From CAVVFX01 sp963747535 (lineage in GTDB: Bacteria; Acidobacteriota; Terriglobia; Bryobacterales; Bryobacteraceae): a stretch of DNA of 64,000 nt. The stretch covers positions 310,001 through 374,000 of the forward strand of contig CAVVFX010000008.1 of assembly GCA_963747535.1 (NCBI GenBank). Direction: 5' to 3'. Below are positions 9,091-17,317 of the stretch, one piece after another. A model generated the notes under the pieces. That model was not told the origin of the DNA, did no database searches, and saw only the letters and a list, made by a program, of their open reading frames with translations. Both the position numbers and the translations under genes were made by a program. Every line of letters starts with the position of its first letter. The first letter of the stretch is position 1.

Positions 9091-9368
9091 TTGTCGCTCC
9101 AGCGACAGGTTTTGGTGTGCGAAGCTGCCTGGGTTGCGGCTCTTTCTGCGGCTTTGCCTTTCGCTCGTCCATTCGAGACGAAGCCGGAGAAACGTGCTTT
9201 CCCCGTTACACGTGCCCGCCGCTTCGCGAGAGGTTGAAATTCAAAGGGCCAAAGTCTGCCGGCTGCGGAGCAGCCTTTTTTTTGCGGCTTCCCGCTATCC
9301 GGAGTTCTCGCCTGCTCTCGCGCGCCGGAGAGACTTCTGCCACAGGCTGTGAGGAAACCGGGACGCAT

Positions 9369-10688
<1,320 letters not shown>

Positions 10689-10750
10689 GTTGGATCATAT
10701 TCCCGTGATAGAGGTTGAACCTATAGTTTCTCATGTCCGGCCCCGTTCGA

Positions 10751-10875
10751 TAGACCATCGTTTTTTGTGGTCTGCCGTGCCGCACCAGCACTCCGTGGCG
10801 CAGACCATCGTTTTTTGTGGTCTGCCGTGCCGCCCCAGCACTCGTGGCGCAGACCATCGTTTTTTGTGGTCTGCG
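10751..10875 (+). repeat. Three tandem family A hairpins (copies A2-A4)
   Basis: Three identical cores GACCATCGTTTTTTGTGGTC start at 10753, 10803 and 10852, giving a period of 50 then 49 bases. The sequence between cores is also nearly identical (CTGCCGTGCCGC, CCAGCACT, CGTGGCG). This is a tandem duplication of a 50-bp unit filling most of the 209-base cpaE-cpaF gap. Confidence 0.9.
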
Positions 10876-10897
10876 GACTGCGCGGCAGCCATACTCC

Positions 10898-12088
10898 TCA
10901 CGCCGTCTTTCCGACTGCTGCCGGCATGACTTTGGGTGTCTTTGCTCCTGTAGCCTTGTCTACGAAAGCGCGGAACAGGCGATCCATTTCCGGGGCGGCC
11001 TGGCGGTCGGCGACCAGGGGACGCGCCCGGTTGATCGCAGCGAGCACGGCCGAGGAGCTTGGAATACCGTAAAATACCGGCTGATTCAGGGTCTGCTGGA
11101 TTTGTTCGAGGCTCGCCAGGTTGGGTCCGACCTTCTTGGTGTACTCATTTACCACGATGCGGATCTGGTCCTGGCTGAAACCCATGCGCACCATGGCGCC
11201 GATATAGCGTTGGGCGTTTCGGATACAGGGAACATCCTGATGGACCACGATAAACACCGTAGTCGACACCTGACAGGCTCCCATCACCGTTTCGTCATTG
11301 AGGTTCTTGCCTCCATCGATCACGATATCGTCGTACTTTTCGATGAGAAACGTGGTGAATTCGCGTAGATGGGCTTCGGTGAAGTAGCCGCGATGTTCCA
11401 GCGTCTCCGGGGGCCCGACGATGTACATGCCCAGCGGATCGCGTGTGACGAAGCCCTCGAACAACGCCTGGTCCATACGCGAAAGGTTCTCCGCGACTTC
11501 AGCTAATGTGTATTGCGGCGCGGCGCCGAGTTGCATGGCGACGTCGTTGCCGGCCCAGTCCAGATCGAGGAGCACGGTGTTTCGCTTGCGCTGGGCTAGA
11601 ACCGTGGCGAAGTTGACCGCGAGGGTCGTCGTGCCCACCCCGCCCTTGGCCCCCAGAAAGGTGTAAATCCGACCGAGTTTGCTCTCTACCGACCCCGTGC
11701 GCTTGGGGGCGCGCTCAAAGCGGGCAATGGCGTCCTTGAATTCAGTGCGTTTGAGCGGCTGAACCAGGAATTCGTTGGCCCCGGCGCGCATGGCGGCGAT
11801 GACGGTATCGCCATCCGCGTGGTAGTGGGAAACGATCACGTAGAGATCGGGCGTGGACTGCTTAACCCGCTCGAGGGCCTTGAGGGATTCATCGGGATCG
11901 CCCGCGAGGTCGATGATCAGAGCCGCGTGCGGATTGCGCTCCAGGTCCTGCATGACGCGGATGTAAAGATTGGCCGCGACTTCCTGGTATTCCGCCGCAA
12001 CTTTGGAGTTGGGGATATTCAGCAGGTGATCCCGCACCATTTCTCGGAACTGTTCATCACTGGAAGCGGTGAAAACGACTACAGGCAT
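10898..12088 (-). CDS. cpaE: Tad pilus localisation ATPase CpaE/TadZ
   Basis: A 396-residue protein. Residues 1-125 form a receiver-like fold (VVVFTASSDEQFREMV, LIIDLAGDP, FLVQPLK) that probably acts as a degenerate receiver. The ParA/MinD-type ATPase follows with the deviant Walker A KGGVGTTT at 148-155, then LLDLDWAGNDVAMQLG and a switch segment (IVIDGGKNLNDE). CpaE/TadZ proteins place the Tad machine in the cell. The start at 12088 follows GAAAGG. It is 28 bases downstream of the tadE-like gene. Confidence 0.93.
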   Translation of the reverse strand: MPVVVFTASSDEQFREMVRDHLLNIPNSKVAAEYQEVAANLYIRVMQDLERNPHAALIIDLAGDPDESLKALERVKQSTPDLYVIVSHYHADGDTVIAAMRAGANEFLVQPLKRTEFKDAIARFERAPKRTGSVESKLGRIYTFLGAKGGVGTTTLAVNFATVLAQRKRNTVLLDLDWAGNDVAMQLGAAPQYTLAEVAENLSRMDQALFEGFVTRDPLGMYIVGPPETLEHRGYFTEAHLREFTTFLIEKYDDIVIDGGKNLNDETVMGACQVSTTVFIVVHQDVPCIRNAQRYIGAMVRMGFSQDQIRIVVNEYTKKVGPNLASLEQIQQTLNQPVFYGIPSSSAVLAAINRARPLVADRQAAPEMDRLFRAFVDKATGAKTPKVMPAAVGKTA

Positions 12089-12116
12089 ATTGGGGAACCT
12101 TTCGATTTACTGCGAA

Positions 12117-12656
12117 TCATGGCAAACACCCCCCGGACGACGCAGCCGTCTCACTCGCTCCATCGCACCCCGCGCTCTCCATCGGCAATGAAACCGGCCA
12201 CGATGGCATCAAGATACCGGGCAACTGCAGGAAGGTGGTGAAAAAAGTGGTGTAGGTGTAATTCTGAATGCTGATCTGGACCACGTCGGGAACACACCCA
12301 ACGGTACAGTCGGCGTCACAGGAAAAATCATCCAGCGAGCCGGAGTCTGGATCGACTGTGTAGTAGTTGATGGTAATGGCCGCGGTTTGGTTGGGCTGGT
12401 TGAACTGGGCCTGCTCAATGTTAAGGGGCACATTCGCGTACATATACGCGAGCACATTGCTGCCATCCGACTCCCAGCAGTGCGTGGTCGCATAGCGGGT
12501 GCCGTCCCGGGTGAACTCCACCATGCTGTGCCAGACCCATAGAAGTTCCGCGACATAGATGATCCCGAAGGTGAACGGCACGATCACGCCGGCGAACAAC
12601 AGCGCGTATTCCACGGTTGTCTGTCCCGACCGGCCGCGGCGCCTACGTTCCTTCAT
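12117..12656 (-). CDS. TadE-like pseudopilin
   Basis: The likely start at 12656 (MKERRRRGRSGQTTVEYALL) gives about 179 residues. The basic N-terminus precedes G-Q-T-T-V-E-Y and a long hydrophobic helix (ALLFAGVIVPFTFGIIYVAELLW), the signature of TadE/TadF minor pseudopilins cleaved by a prepilin peptidase after Gly. The rest is an extracytoplasmic domain with several Cys (DFSCDADCTVGC), possibly disulfide-bonded. The start codon lies 14 bases inside the end of the upstream pseudopilin gene, consistent with translational coupling. Confidence 0.85.
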   Translation of the reverse strand: MKERRRRGRSGQTTVEYALLFAGVIVPFTFGIIYVAELLWVWHSMVEFTRDGTRYATTHCWESDGSNVLAYMYANVPLNIEQAQFNQPNQTAAITINYYTVDPDSGSLDDFSCDADCTVGCVPDVVQISIQNYTYTTFFTTFLQLPGILMPSWPVSLPMESAGCDGASETAASSGGCLP

Positions 12657-13416
12657 AGGGCACCTTGACTTGGGGAACCAACGGAATGGTCTGAGGCGTC
12701 GTGAAAGGGATGATGGGCTCGATGGGATATCCGGATGGAATCGACACCGTAATGTAAGTCGGGGAGCCGCCGCCGGAGCCCTCGCTGCAACCGGTGATGT
12801 CACAGGTGCAAATCTCCGGGGCTCCCGTCGAATCGACCCGCTCCGGCTGAATGACGAACATATCCGGTGTCAGAAGCGGTACGAAGGGAGTGCCCGTACC
12901 GTCTGTAGTGCCGGTCAGCCCGAGATTGATAGCGGCTGCAATGGACGGATCGCCCGTGCCCGCACAGAAGTCGACACCCTGCTGTGTCGCGATATAGCGT
13001 GCAATGGTGTATTCGATCTTTCTAATGCTGTAGTAGACGTACGTGAGTTTGGCGATCTGCTCCATGGCGACCAGCAGAACCAGCAGAAACGGCAGAAACA
13101 TCGCCGCCTCGATGATGGTTTGGCCGCGTCGGCCGTTTCCCGTGCGGCGGACCCTCGAGGCACTTGCCAATCCTGGCTTTGGCTTGGTGCGAAGATTGAT
13201 TCGCGGGCGGAAAGAGCTCGGTTTGCTCCACAATTGTGGGGCGGACGCCCCCGTCCGCAAGCGACCCCCAGGTCGCCAGAACCTCGCCAGTTTCAGATCC
13301 CTTTGGAGCGCGCCTTCGCGGCATGCTCGCGCGCCTAAAAGGCGGCTGCGGCCAGGATTGACCGCCCCACCATTGGCATTGCCGAATTTTGCAAATTTTC
13401 GAAGGCGCCGCCTCAT
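12643..13416 (-). CDS. TadF/TadE-like pseudopilin with a repeat-derived N-terminal extension
   Basis: The stop of the upstream tadG-like gene and an ATG at 13416 overlap as ATGA, supporting this start (257 residues). The pseudopilin signature R-R-G-Q-T-I-I-E-A-A followed by a hydrophobic helix (FLPFLLVLLVAM) begins only near residue 97. The preceding ~95 residues are low-complexity, basic and translated from two hairpin repeats (family C near residues 15-27, family B near 47-61). Pseudopilin leaders are normally short, so either the repeats inserted into the gene in frame or the real start is an internal non-ATG codon such as TTG at 13170. The extracellular part has a Cys cluster (ICTCDITGC). 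It should be a minor component of the Tad pilus tip or base. Confidence 0.8.
   Translation of the reverse strand: MRRRLRKFAKFGNANGGAVNPGRSRLLGARACREGALQRDLKLARFWRPGGRLRTGASAPQLWSKPSSFRPRINLRTKPKPGLASASRVRRTGNGRRGQTIIEAAMFLPFLLVLLVAMEQIAKLTYVYYSIRKIEYTIARYIATQQGVDFCAGTGDPSIAAAINLGLTGTTDGTGTPFVPLLTPDMFVIQPERVDSTGAPEICTCDITGCSEGSGGGSPTYITVSIPSGYPIEPIIPFTTPQTIPLVPQVKVPYEGT
13235..13277 (+). repeat. Family B double-hairpin repeat inside a pseudopilin gene
   Basis: The copy reads TTGTGGGGCGGACGCCCC then CGTCCGCAAGCGACCCCCAGG and TCGCC, with the same GCGGACG/CGTCCGC stem as the copy at 9047. It lies within the open frame of the TadF-like gene without breaking it. Confidence 0.85.
13337..13372 (-). 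repeat. Family C repeat inside a pseudopilin gene
   Basis: It matches the copy at 61790: AAAGGCGGCTGCGGC, AGGATTG, CCGCCCCAC. Read on the minus strand it starts GTGGGGCGG, the same head as families B and D. It is in frame near the 5' end of the TadF-like gene. Confidence 0.8.
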
Positions 13417-14897
13417 TGGTTCAGGACCACCTTTCCCGGACCGCTGGTAATTGCACACGCGGAGGTAGTCGCGGGAGGCACCAGCGCATTATAGAAGCCC
13501 TGTTTCACAGGCGCTACGTTACCAATGTAGATCGCGTTGAAGCGGCCGTGCGCATCGGACGGATCGTTGCCCAAGCTGGTATTCGGATTGGGAGTCGGCG
13601 TCACGAGAAACTGCCGGAAACCCAAAACGGCCATAGTCCCGGTCGCCGAGGTGGTGACCGCATCGACGATGGGGACGGTGATGACGCGGCGTCCGGTACC
13701 GCCGTACAGGGTATAGTCATCGTAATCGGAGACATCGGTATCGGGCTGGTAGGCCGTGGCGATATCGGCCAGGTCGGTAATGCCCGAGCAGGCCGTCAGA
13801 ACGTTGGGATCGTCGAATCGCCCGTAGATTCCGCACAGCATTTCCTCTACTTGTGGGTTCGGGGTTGACGAGGTGCAGGTTGTGGGCACCGTGGACGTGC
13901 CGCCATTGCCTGCGTTCCCCCACAGGTACTCGACGTCGTCCCCTGTCCCCTCCACGGTGAAACACGCAAACGTCCGGTTGACCGTGCTCATGGGTAGTGG
14001 AATCAGACCGCCGTCTCCGATCCGGAACAACTGCTGCGTTTCGTCGACCACGGATGCGGGAGGATTCGGATTGTACCGGTCGATCAGCACGTAGGGGACG
14101 GCGATTGTAGCGTCGGGGATCAGCGTGGAGGCGGTACCGGTGTTGCCGGTGCAATCGAAATAAAAGGTGTACTTGGTGTTGAAAACGAATCCGAAATCCA
14201 CCGGATCGGCTCCGGCGGACAGATCGGCGACCGCAAAATCCTCCATGGAGCAGACCGTGCACAAGGGTGCGCTGATACCTGCTACGGCAAAAGCTGCAAC
14301 CGGGGTTTTTTGGGCTTGTCCGAGCGACAGCAGACTCCAGAACAGGAGCGGAGCATCGGCCTGGATGTTGATCTGGGCATACCGCGCGGTAGTACCGTCC
14401 GCGTAGTTGGTCGAGGTCGAGTCGTTGGCGTCGGTCATGTCGGAGTAGAACAATGGGGCCGCTATAGTGCTCGTGAGAATGCCGGTGGTAGTGCCGATGA
14501 CCAAGGATCCGAAGTTGTACTCGTTGCCGTCGTTGAGAGTCTGGTCGACGGTCAGGTTGGCGGCCAGAGCCGCATTCTCCAGCGCTCCCTCCGTACCGTT
14601 CAGATTCTGGGCCGCGGCAATGGCCATGGCGTTGGCTGCCTGGTTCAACTCCCCGCGGATGAGATAGAGGCGTCCCAGGTCCACCGCGAATCCCATCATG
14701 CCGAACAACACCGGGACCAGAATGACCAGCAACGGGATCGTCACCGCGCCGGAGCGCACTCTGCCCCAGCCTTGCAGGCCCAATGTTTGCGTTGGTGGGG
14801 CAGGCAGTTTCGCCTGCCCTGGGCGCTGGCGGCCGAGTTTTGCAACTATCCCCCTGGGCTTAGCTGCTTGAGGACTGATGCACAGATTGAGGTCCAT
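13413..14897 (-). CDS. TadG-like pilus-associated protein
   Basis: The ATG at 14897 (MDLNLCISPQ) lies 16 bases after the secretin stop; an earlier ATG at 14981 would overlap the secretin gene. About 494 residues. A single N-terminal membrane helix at about 50-73 (GAVTIPLLVILVPVLFGMMGFAVDLG) continues as GRLYLIRGELNQAANAMAIAAA, the pattern of TadG N-terminal (Tad_N/TadE-like) regions. The rest is a large Thr/Asn/Asp-rich exported domain with Cys pairs (LCTVCS, CTSSTPNPQVEEMLC). TadG-like proteins are thought to connect the inner and outer parts of the machine. Residues 27-34 are encoded by a hairpin repeat. Its stop overlaps the next start as ATGA. Confidence 0.82.
   Translation of the reverse strand: MDLNLCISPQAAKPRGIVAKLGRQRPGQAKLPAPPTQTLGLQGWGRVRSGAVTIPLLVILVPVLFGMMGFAVDLGRLYLIRGELNQAANAMAIAAAQNLNGTEGALENAALAANLTVDQTLNDGNEYNFGSLVIGTTTGILTSTIAAPLFYSDMTDANDSTSTNYADGTTARYAQINIQADAPLLFWSLLSLGQAQKTPVAAFAVAGISAPLCTVCSMEDFAVADLSAGADPVDFGFVFNTKYTFYFDCTGNTGTASTLIPDATIAVPYVLIDRYNPNPPASVVDETQQLFRIGDGGLIPLPMSTVNRTFACFTVEGTGDDVEYLWGNAGNGGTSTVPTTCTSSTPNPQVEEMLCGIYGRFDDPNVLTACSGITDLADIATAYQPDTDVSDYDDYTLYGGTGRRVITVPIVDAVTTSATGTMAVLGFRQFLVTPTPNPNTSLGNDPSDAHGRFNAIYIGNVAPVKQGFYNALVPPATTSACAITSGPGKVVLNQ
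14793..14820 (+). repeat. Family D hairpin repeat inside the tadG-like gene
   Basis: GGTGGGGCAGGCAGTTTCGC then CTGCCC: stem GGGCAGGC (14798-14805) with GCCTGCCC (14812-14819). The GTGGGGCAGG head resembles the family A variant at 36140. It sits in the sequence encoding the cytoplasmic N-terminus of the TadG-like protein. Confidence 0.75.
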
Positions 14898-14913
14898 GTT
14901 ACGAGCCCCGAGG

Positions 14914-16437
14914 CTATTGCGATGATTGCGTTTGCGGCGCTGGCTGTGTTTGCGGCGCTGGCTGTGGTTCCTGGTGTCCACGTGGCCCTACGAATGCCGG
15001 GTCTTTGCTCCCGTCTTTCTTTTTCTTCTTGTCGGCCTTAGCCTTCGCGATTGCGTCCTTGATGGCCTTCTCCTCGGCGGTACTCTTCAGGAAGGGCTCA
15101 ACCCAGATGGGCGTCTCTACCTTCTCACCTGCCGGAATCGGCGTCGCCAGATGAGGGGTGATGACCACCAGCAGTTCGGTCGACGTCTTGTTCGATAACT
15201 TGCTTTTGAACAAAGCCCCGAGAATCGGTATGTCGGCCAACCACGGGATCTTGTCCATCGTCTTCGTGACCTGGTCGTCCAGCAGTCCCGCGATCACAAA
15301 CGATTGTCCATCGCGCAGCACCACTTCGGTGTCGGCCCGTTTCTGCGTCAGAGCCGGAATCTGAAACCCATCGAGCGTCACCGCATTGGTGAAATCGAGC
15401 GAACTGACTTCGGGCGCAACCTTCAGATCGATGGACCCGTTCGCCGTGATGGTCGGAGTGAAGTTCAATTGCACCCCGTACGGCTTGAATTGCACCGTGA
15501 TCACCGGTGCAGTCCCGCCGCCCGTCGGAGTCGTCGTCAGCACCGGAAACGGGAACGATCCTCCGGCCAGGAAACTCGCCTCCTTGCCGTCCAGCGCGAT
15601 CAGGTTCGGCTCGGCGAGGATCTGGAGCAGATCGTTCTCCTGCAGCGCCTGGATCGTCGCGCCCATGTTGATATCCGGCCGGTAAACGAAAAGATTCAGC
15701 AGGTTAGAGAAATTCACGCTGCTGCTGTCGTTGAAGTTCCCACCGGTAAACTGCAACGGGCTGAAGGCGGGAGGGGAGAACTGCTGGGTGGAGGACGCGC
15801 CATTCAGTACAGGGTTGTGGCTGATAAGGTTGAATCCCCATTGACTGAGCACCGTGCGGTCGATACTCGCGAAAACCACCTTCAGGATCACTTGCTTGGG
15901 TTCTTTGGGAGTGTTTACTTTTAGCAGGTTAACGACGGTCTTGGCTCGGGTTTGCGCCAGCGCGGAAGCCTTTTTGGACTGCTCTTCGGTGCCCGCTGTG
16001 CCGGTGAGGACAATGGTGTCTCCCTTACCGGTGAGCTCGATGTCGCAGCCCGGCAGTTGCTTGGCGAAGTCTTCTTTAAAGCTGTCCATCTCGCTCGGAT
16101 CTGCCGTCACGTCGACGTTGTAACGCATCGGACCGTTCAAACTATCCCAGATCACAACGGTCGTCTTGCCGGGTTCTTTGGCGTTGACCATCACTTCCCG
16201 CGGATCAATTACGATCACGTCCGCGACCTTCGGTTCGGCCGCGGCCACCTGTTTGATATCGTCGGGAAACTGCAATAGCTCCCCGCGGCCGCTGATGAGC
16301 TTGATGGTTTTGACGGGTTGGGAAATATTCTGCGCCGGGTTCGTTCCGGTACTGGTAGCTGCCACAGTCCCCTGGGCCAAGGCTTGCTGAGACAACAGGG
16401 TTGCAATGAGCAGAGTCTGCCCAATCTGTTTAGTCAT
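14914..16437 (-). CDS. cpaC: Tad pilus outer-membrane secretin CpaC/RcpA
   Basis: The start at 16437 (MTKQIGQTLLIATLLSQQALAQ) gives a signal peptide and overlaps the cpaB stop by eight bases. About 507 residues. A BON-like/N-terminal domain (VKTIKLISGRGELLQFPDDIKQVAAAEPKVADVIVIDPREVMVNA) precedes the secretin domain (ILAEPNLIALDGKEASFLAGGSFPFPV, then VQLNFTPTI and IPILGALFKS). It should form the multimeric outer-membrane channel for the Flp pilus. The Lys-rich C-terminal tail (KAKADKKKKKDG) and PAPQTQ repeats are lineage-specific. Confidence 0.94.
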   Translation of the reverse strand: MTKQIGQTLLIATLLSQQALAQGTVAATSTGTNPAQNISQPVKTIKLISGRGELLQFPDDIKQVAAAEPKVADVIVIDPREVMVNAKEPGKTTVVIWDSLNGPMRYNVDVTADPSEMDSFKEDFAKQLPGCDIELTGKGDTIVLTGTAGTEEQSKKASALAQTRAKTVVNLLKVNTPKEPKQVILKVVFASIDRTVLSQWGFNLISHNPVLNGASSTQQFSPPAFSPLQFTGGNFNDSSSVNFSNLLNLFVYRPDINMGATIQALQENDLLQILAEPNLIALDGKEASFLAGGSFPFPVLTTTPTGGGTAPVITVQFKPYGVQLNFTPTITANGSIDLKVAPEVSSLDFTNAVTLDGFQIPALTQKRADTEVVLRDGQSFVIAGLLDDQVTKTMDKIPWLADIPILGALFKSKLSNKTSTELLVVITPHLATPIPAGEKVETPIWVEPFLKSTAEEKAIKDAIAKAKADKKKKKDGSKDPAFVGPRGHQEPQPAPQTQPAPQTQSSQ

Positions 16438-17314
16438 GGAATATTTCCTGGACGTGTTTGTCGCCGCGAAAAACTTCGACAACCGCCCGGGGCGGTGGAG
16501 GGACTTCCTTCTTAGCTGCCTTAGGAGGCGCAGTCAGCTCTTTCCAGACCGACGGGTCTTCCATGTTGGGTCGGTTCATTGCCGTTTTACGGTTCCTGCC
16601 GCCGCGCGTAGCAGCGTCCGGGTCCAGTACGTCGGTACTGGTAGGCGCTGTGTCGCCATCCGCCTGTGGATCCAGCGGATTGCGCAGGGAGAGGCTGATC
16701 CGGCCCTCGTTCGAGGCCAGTGCCAGTATCTTGGCCTGCTCCGGCGTCACCACCAGCGTGGCGACCGGCACTTTGGGCGCTTTCGGATCCATGGTCTGGC
16801 CGGCTTGTACCATCTTTCCTATGGTCAACACTCTTACGTTTTGAAGGATTGTGGACGAAATGGCCTCCGACATGGTTCCCGGTCTGGTGTAAACCACGTC
16901 CACGCGCGAACCCGGCAGAATTAATCCCGCCACTCCGCTGACGTCGGTGATGGCAACGGAGACGGCGCGATGGCCTTCCGGAATCGTGGCCGGAATTCCC
17001 TCAGGCGACCCGATCCGCGCCAGACCGCTGTCCACCAGCGGCTGGTTGGCGCTGAAAGGATAGAGGACCACCCGGTTGAGCACTTGCTTTTCTTCCGTAA
17101 GCGCGCCTTTGGGCAGGTCCTTGGAAGCGACTGTGACGGCTTTCAAGTCAGTCTTATGGATGATGGCGCCGACCGGTAGATCTCGCGAGGGGGCGTACAC
17201 GATGGTGCGCGCCTCGCTCCTGGGCGCTTTCGTCGTGGCGTAAACAAACCACGTCAACCCGGCAGCCGACAGCCATGCGACACCGAAAAGTATTAAGAGT
17301 TTCTGCCGATCCAT
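16430..17314 (-). CDS. cpaB: Tad pilus assembly protein CpaB/RcpC
   Basis: A 294-residue protein with an N-terminal membrane helix (LLILFGVAWLSAAGLTWFVYA) and a SAF domain (YAPSRDLPVGAIIHKTDLKAVTV), followed by the RcpC/CpaB region (GHRAVSVAITDVSGVAGLILPGSRVDVVYT). It is periplasmic and is thought to stabilise or gate the secretin. The C-terminal ~80 residues are Pro/Lys-rich. It starts three bases after the large membrane-protein gene and overlaps cpaC by eight bases. Confidence 0.93.
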   Translation of the reverse strand: MDRQKLLILFGVAWLSAAGLTWFVYATTKAPRSEARTIVYAPSRDLPVGAIIHKTDLKAVTVASKDLPKGALTEEKQVLNRVVLYPFSANQPLVDSGLARIGSPEGIPATIPEGHRAVSVAITDVSGVAGLILPGSRVDVVYTRPGTMSEAISSTILQNVRVLTIGKMVQAGQTMDPKAPKVPVATLVVTPEQAKILALASNEGRISLSLRNPLDPQADGDTAPTSTDVLDPDAATRGGRNRKTAMNRPNMEDPSVWKELTAPPKAAKKEVPPPPRAVVEVFRGDKHVQEIFHD

Positions 17315-17317
17315 GAT

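Larger units (their letters stand above)
8872..9368. repeat. Repeat island between cpaF and tadB
   Basis: No credible gene fills this 497-base gap. It is bounded by a perfect 16-bp inverted repeat, CAGCCTGTGGCAGAAG at 8928-8943 and its complement at 9334-9349. Inside are a family A hairpin (8979-8998), a family B double hairpin (9047-9090) and a further stem GTCGCT/AGCGAC (about 9092-9106). GCTGC-GGA-GCAGC stems occur at about 9016 and 9265. Outside the left inverted repeat, 8890-8921 holds a GAGCGGCGACCGTAAGGGAG motif. Open frames across it are translations of the repeats and have no recognisable domain. The region must be transcribed if the Tad operon is a single message, so the hairpins could affect RNA stability or processing. 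Confidence 0.75.

Noticed and set aside
8871..9368. A 165-codon minus-strand gene between cpaF and tadB
   Set aside because: The predicted product is Arg/Ala/Lys-rich translation of several repeat families and has no start-site support.
10751..10875. CRISPR array
   Set aside because: There are only three units, the intervals between cores are nearly identical rather than unique spacers, and there are no cas genes.
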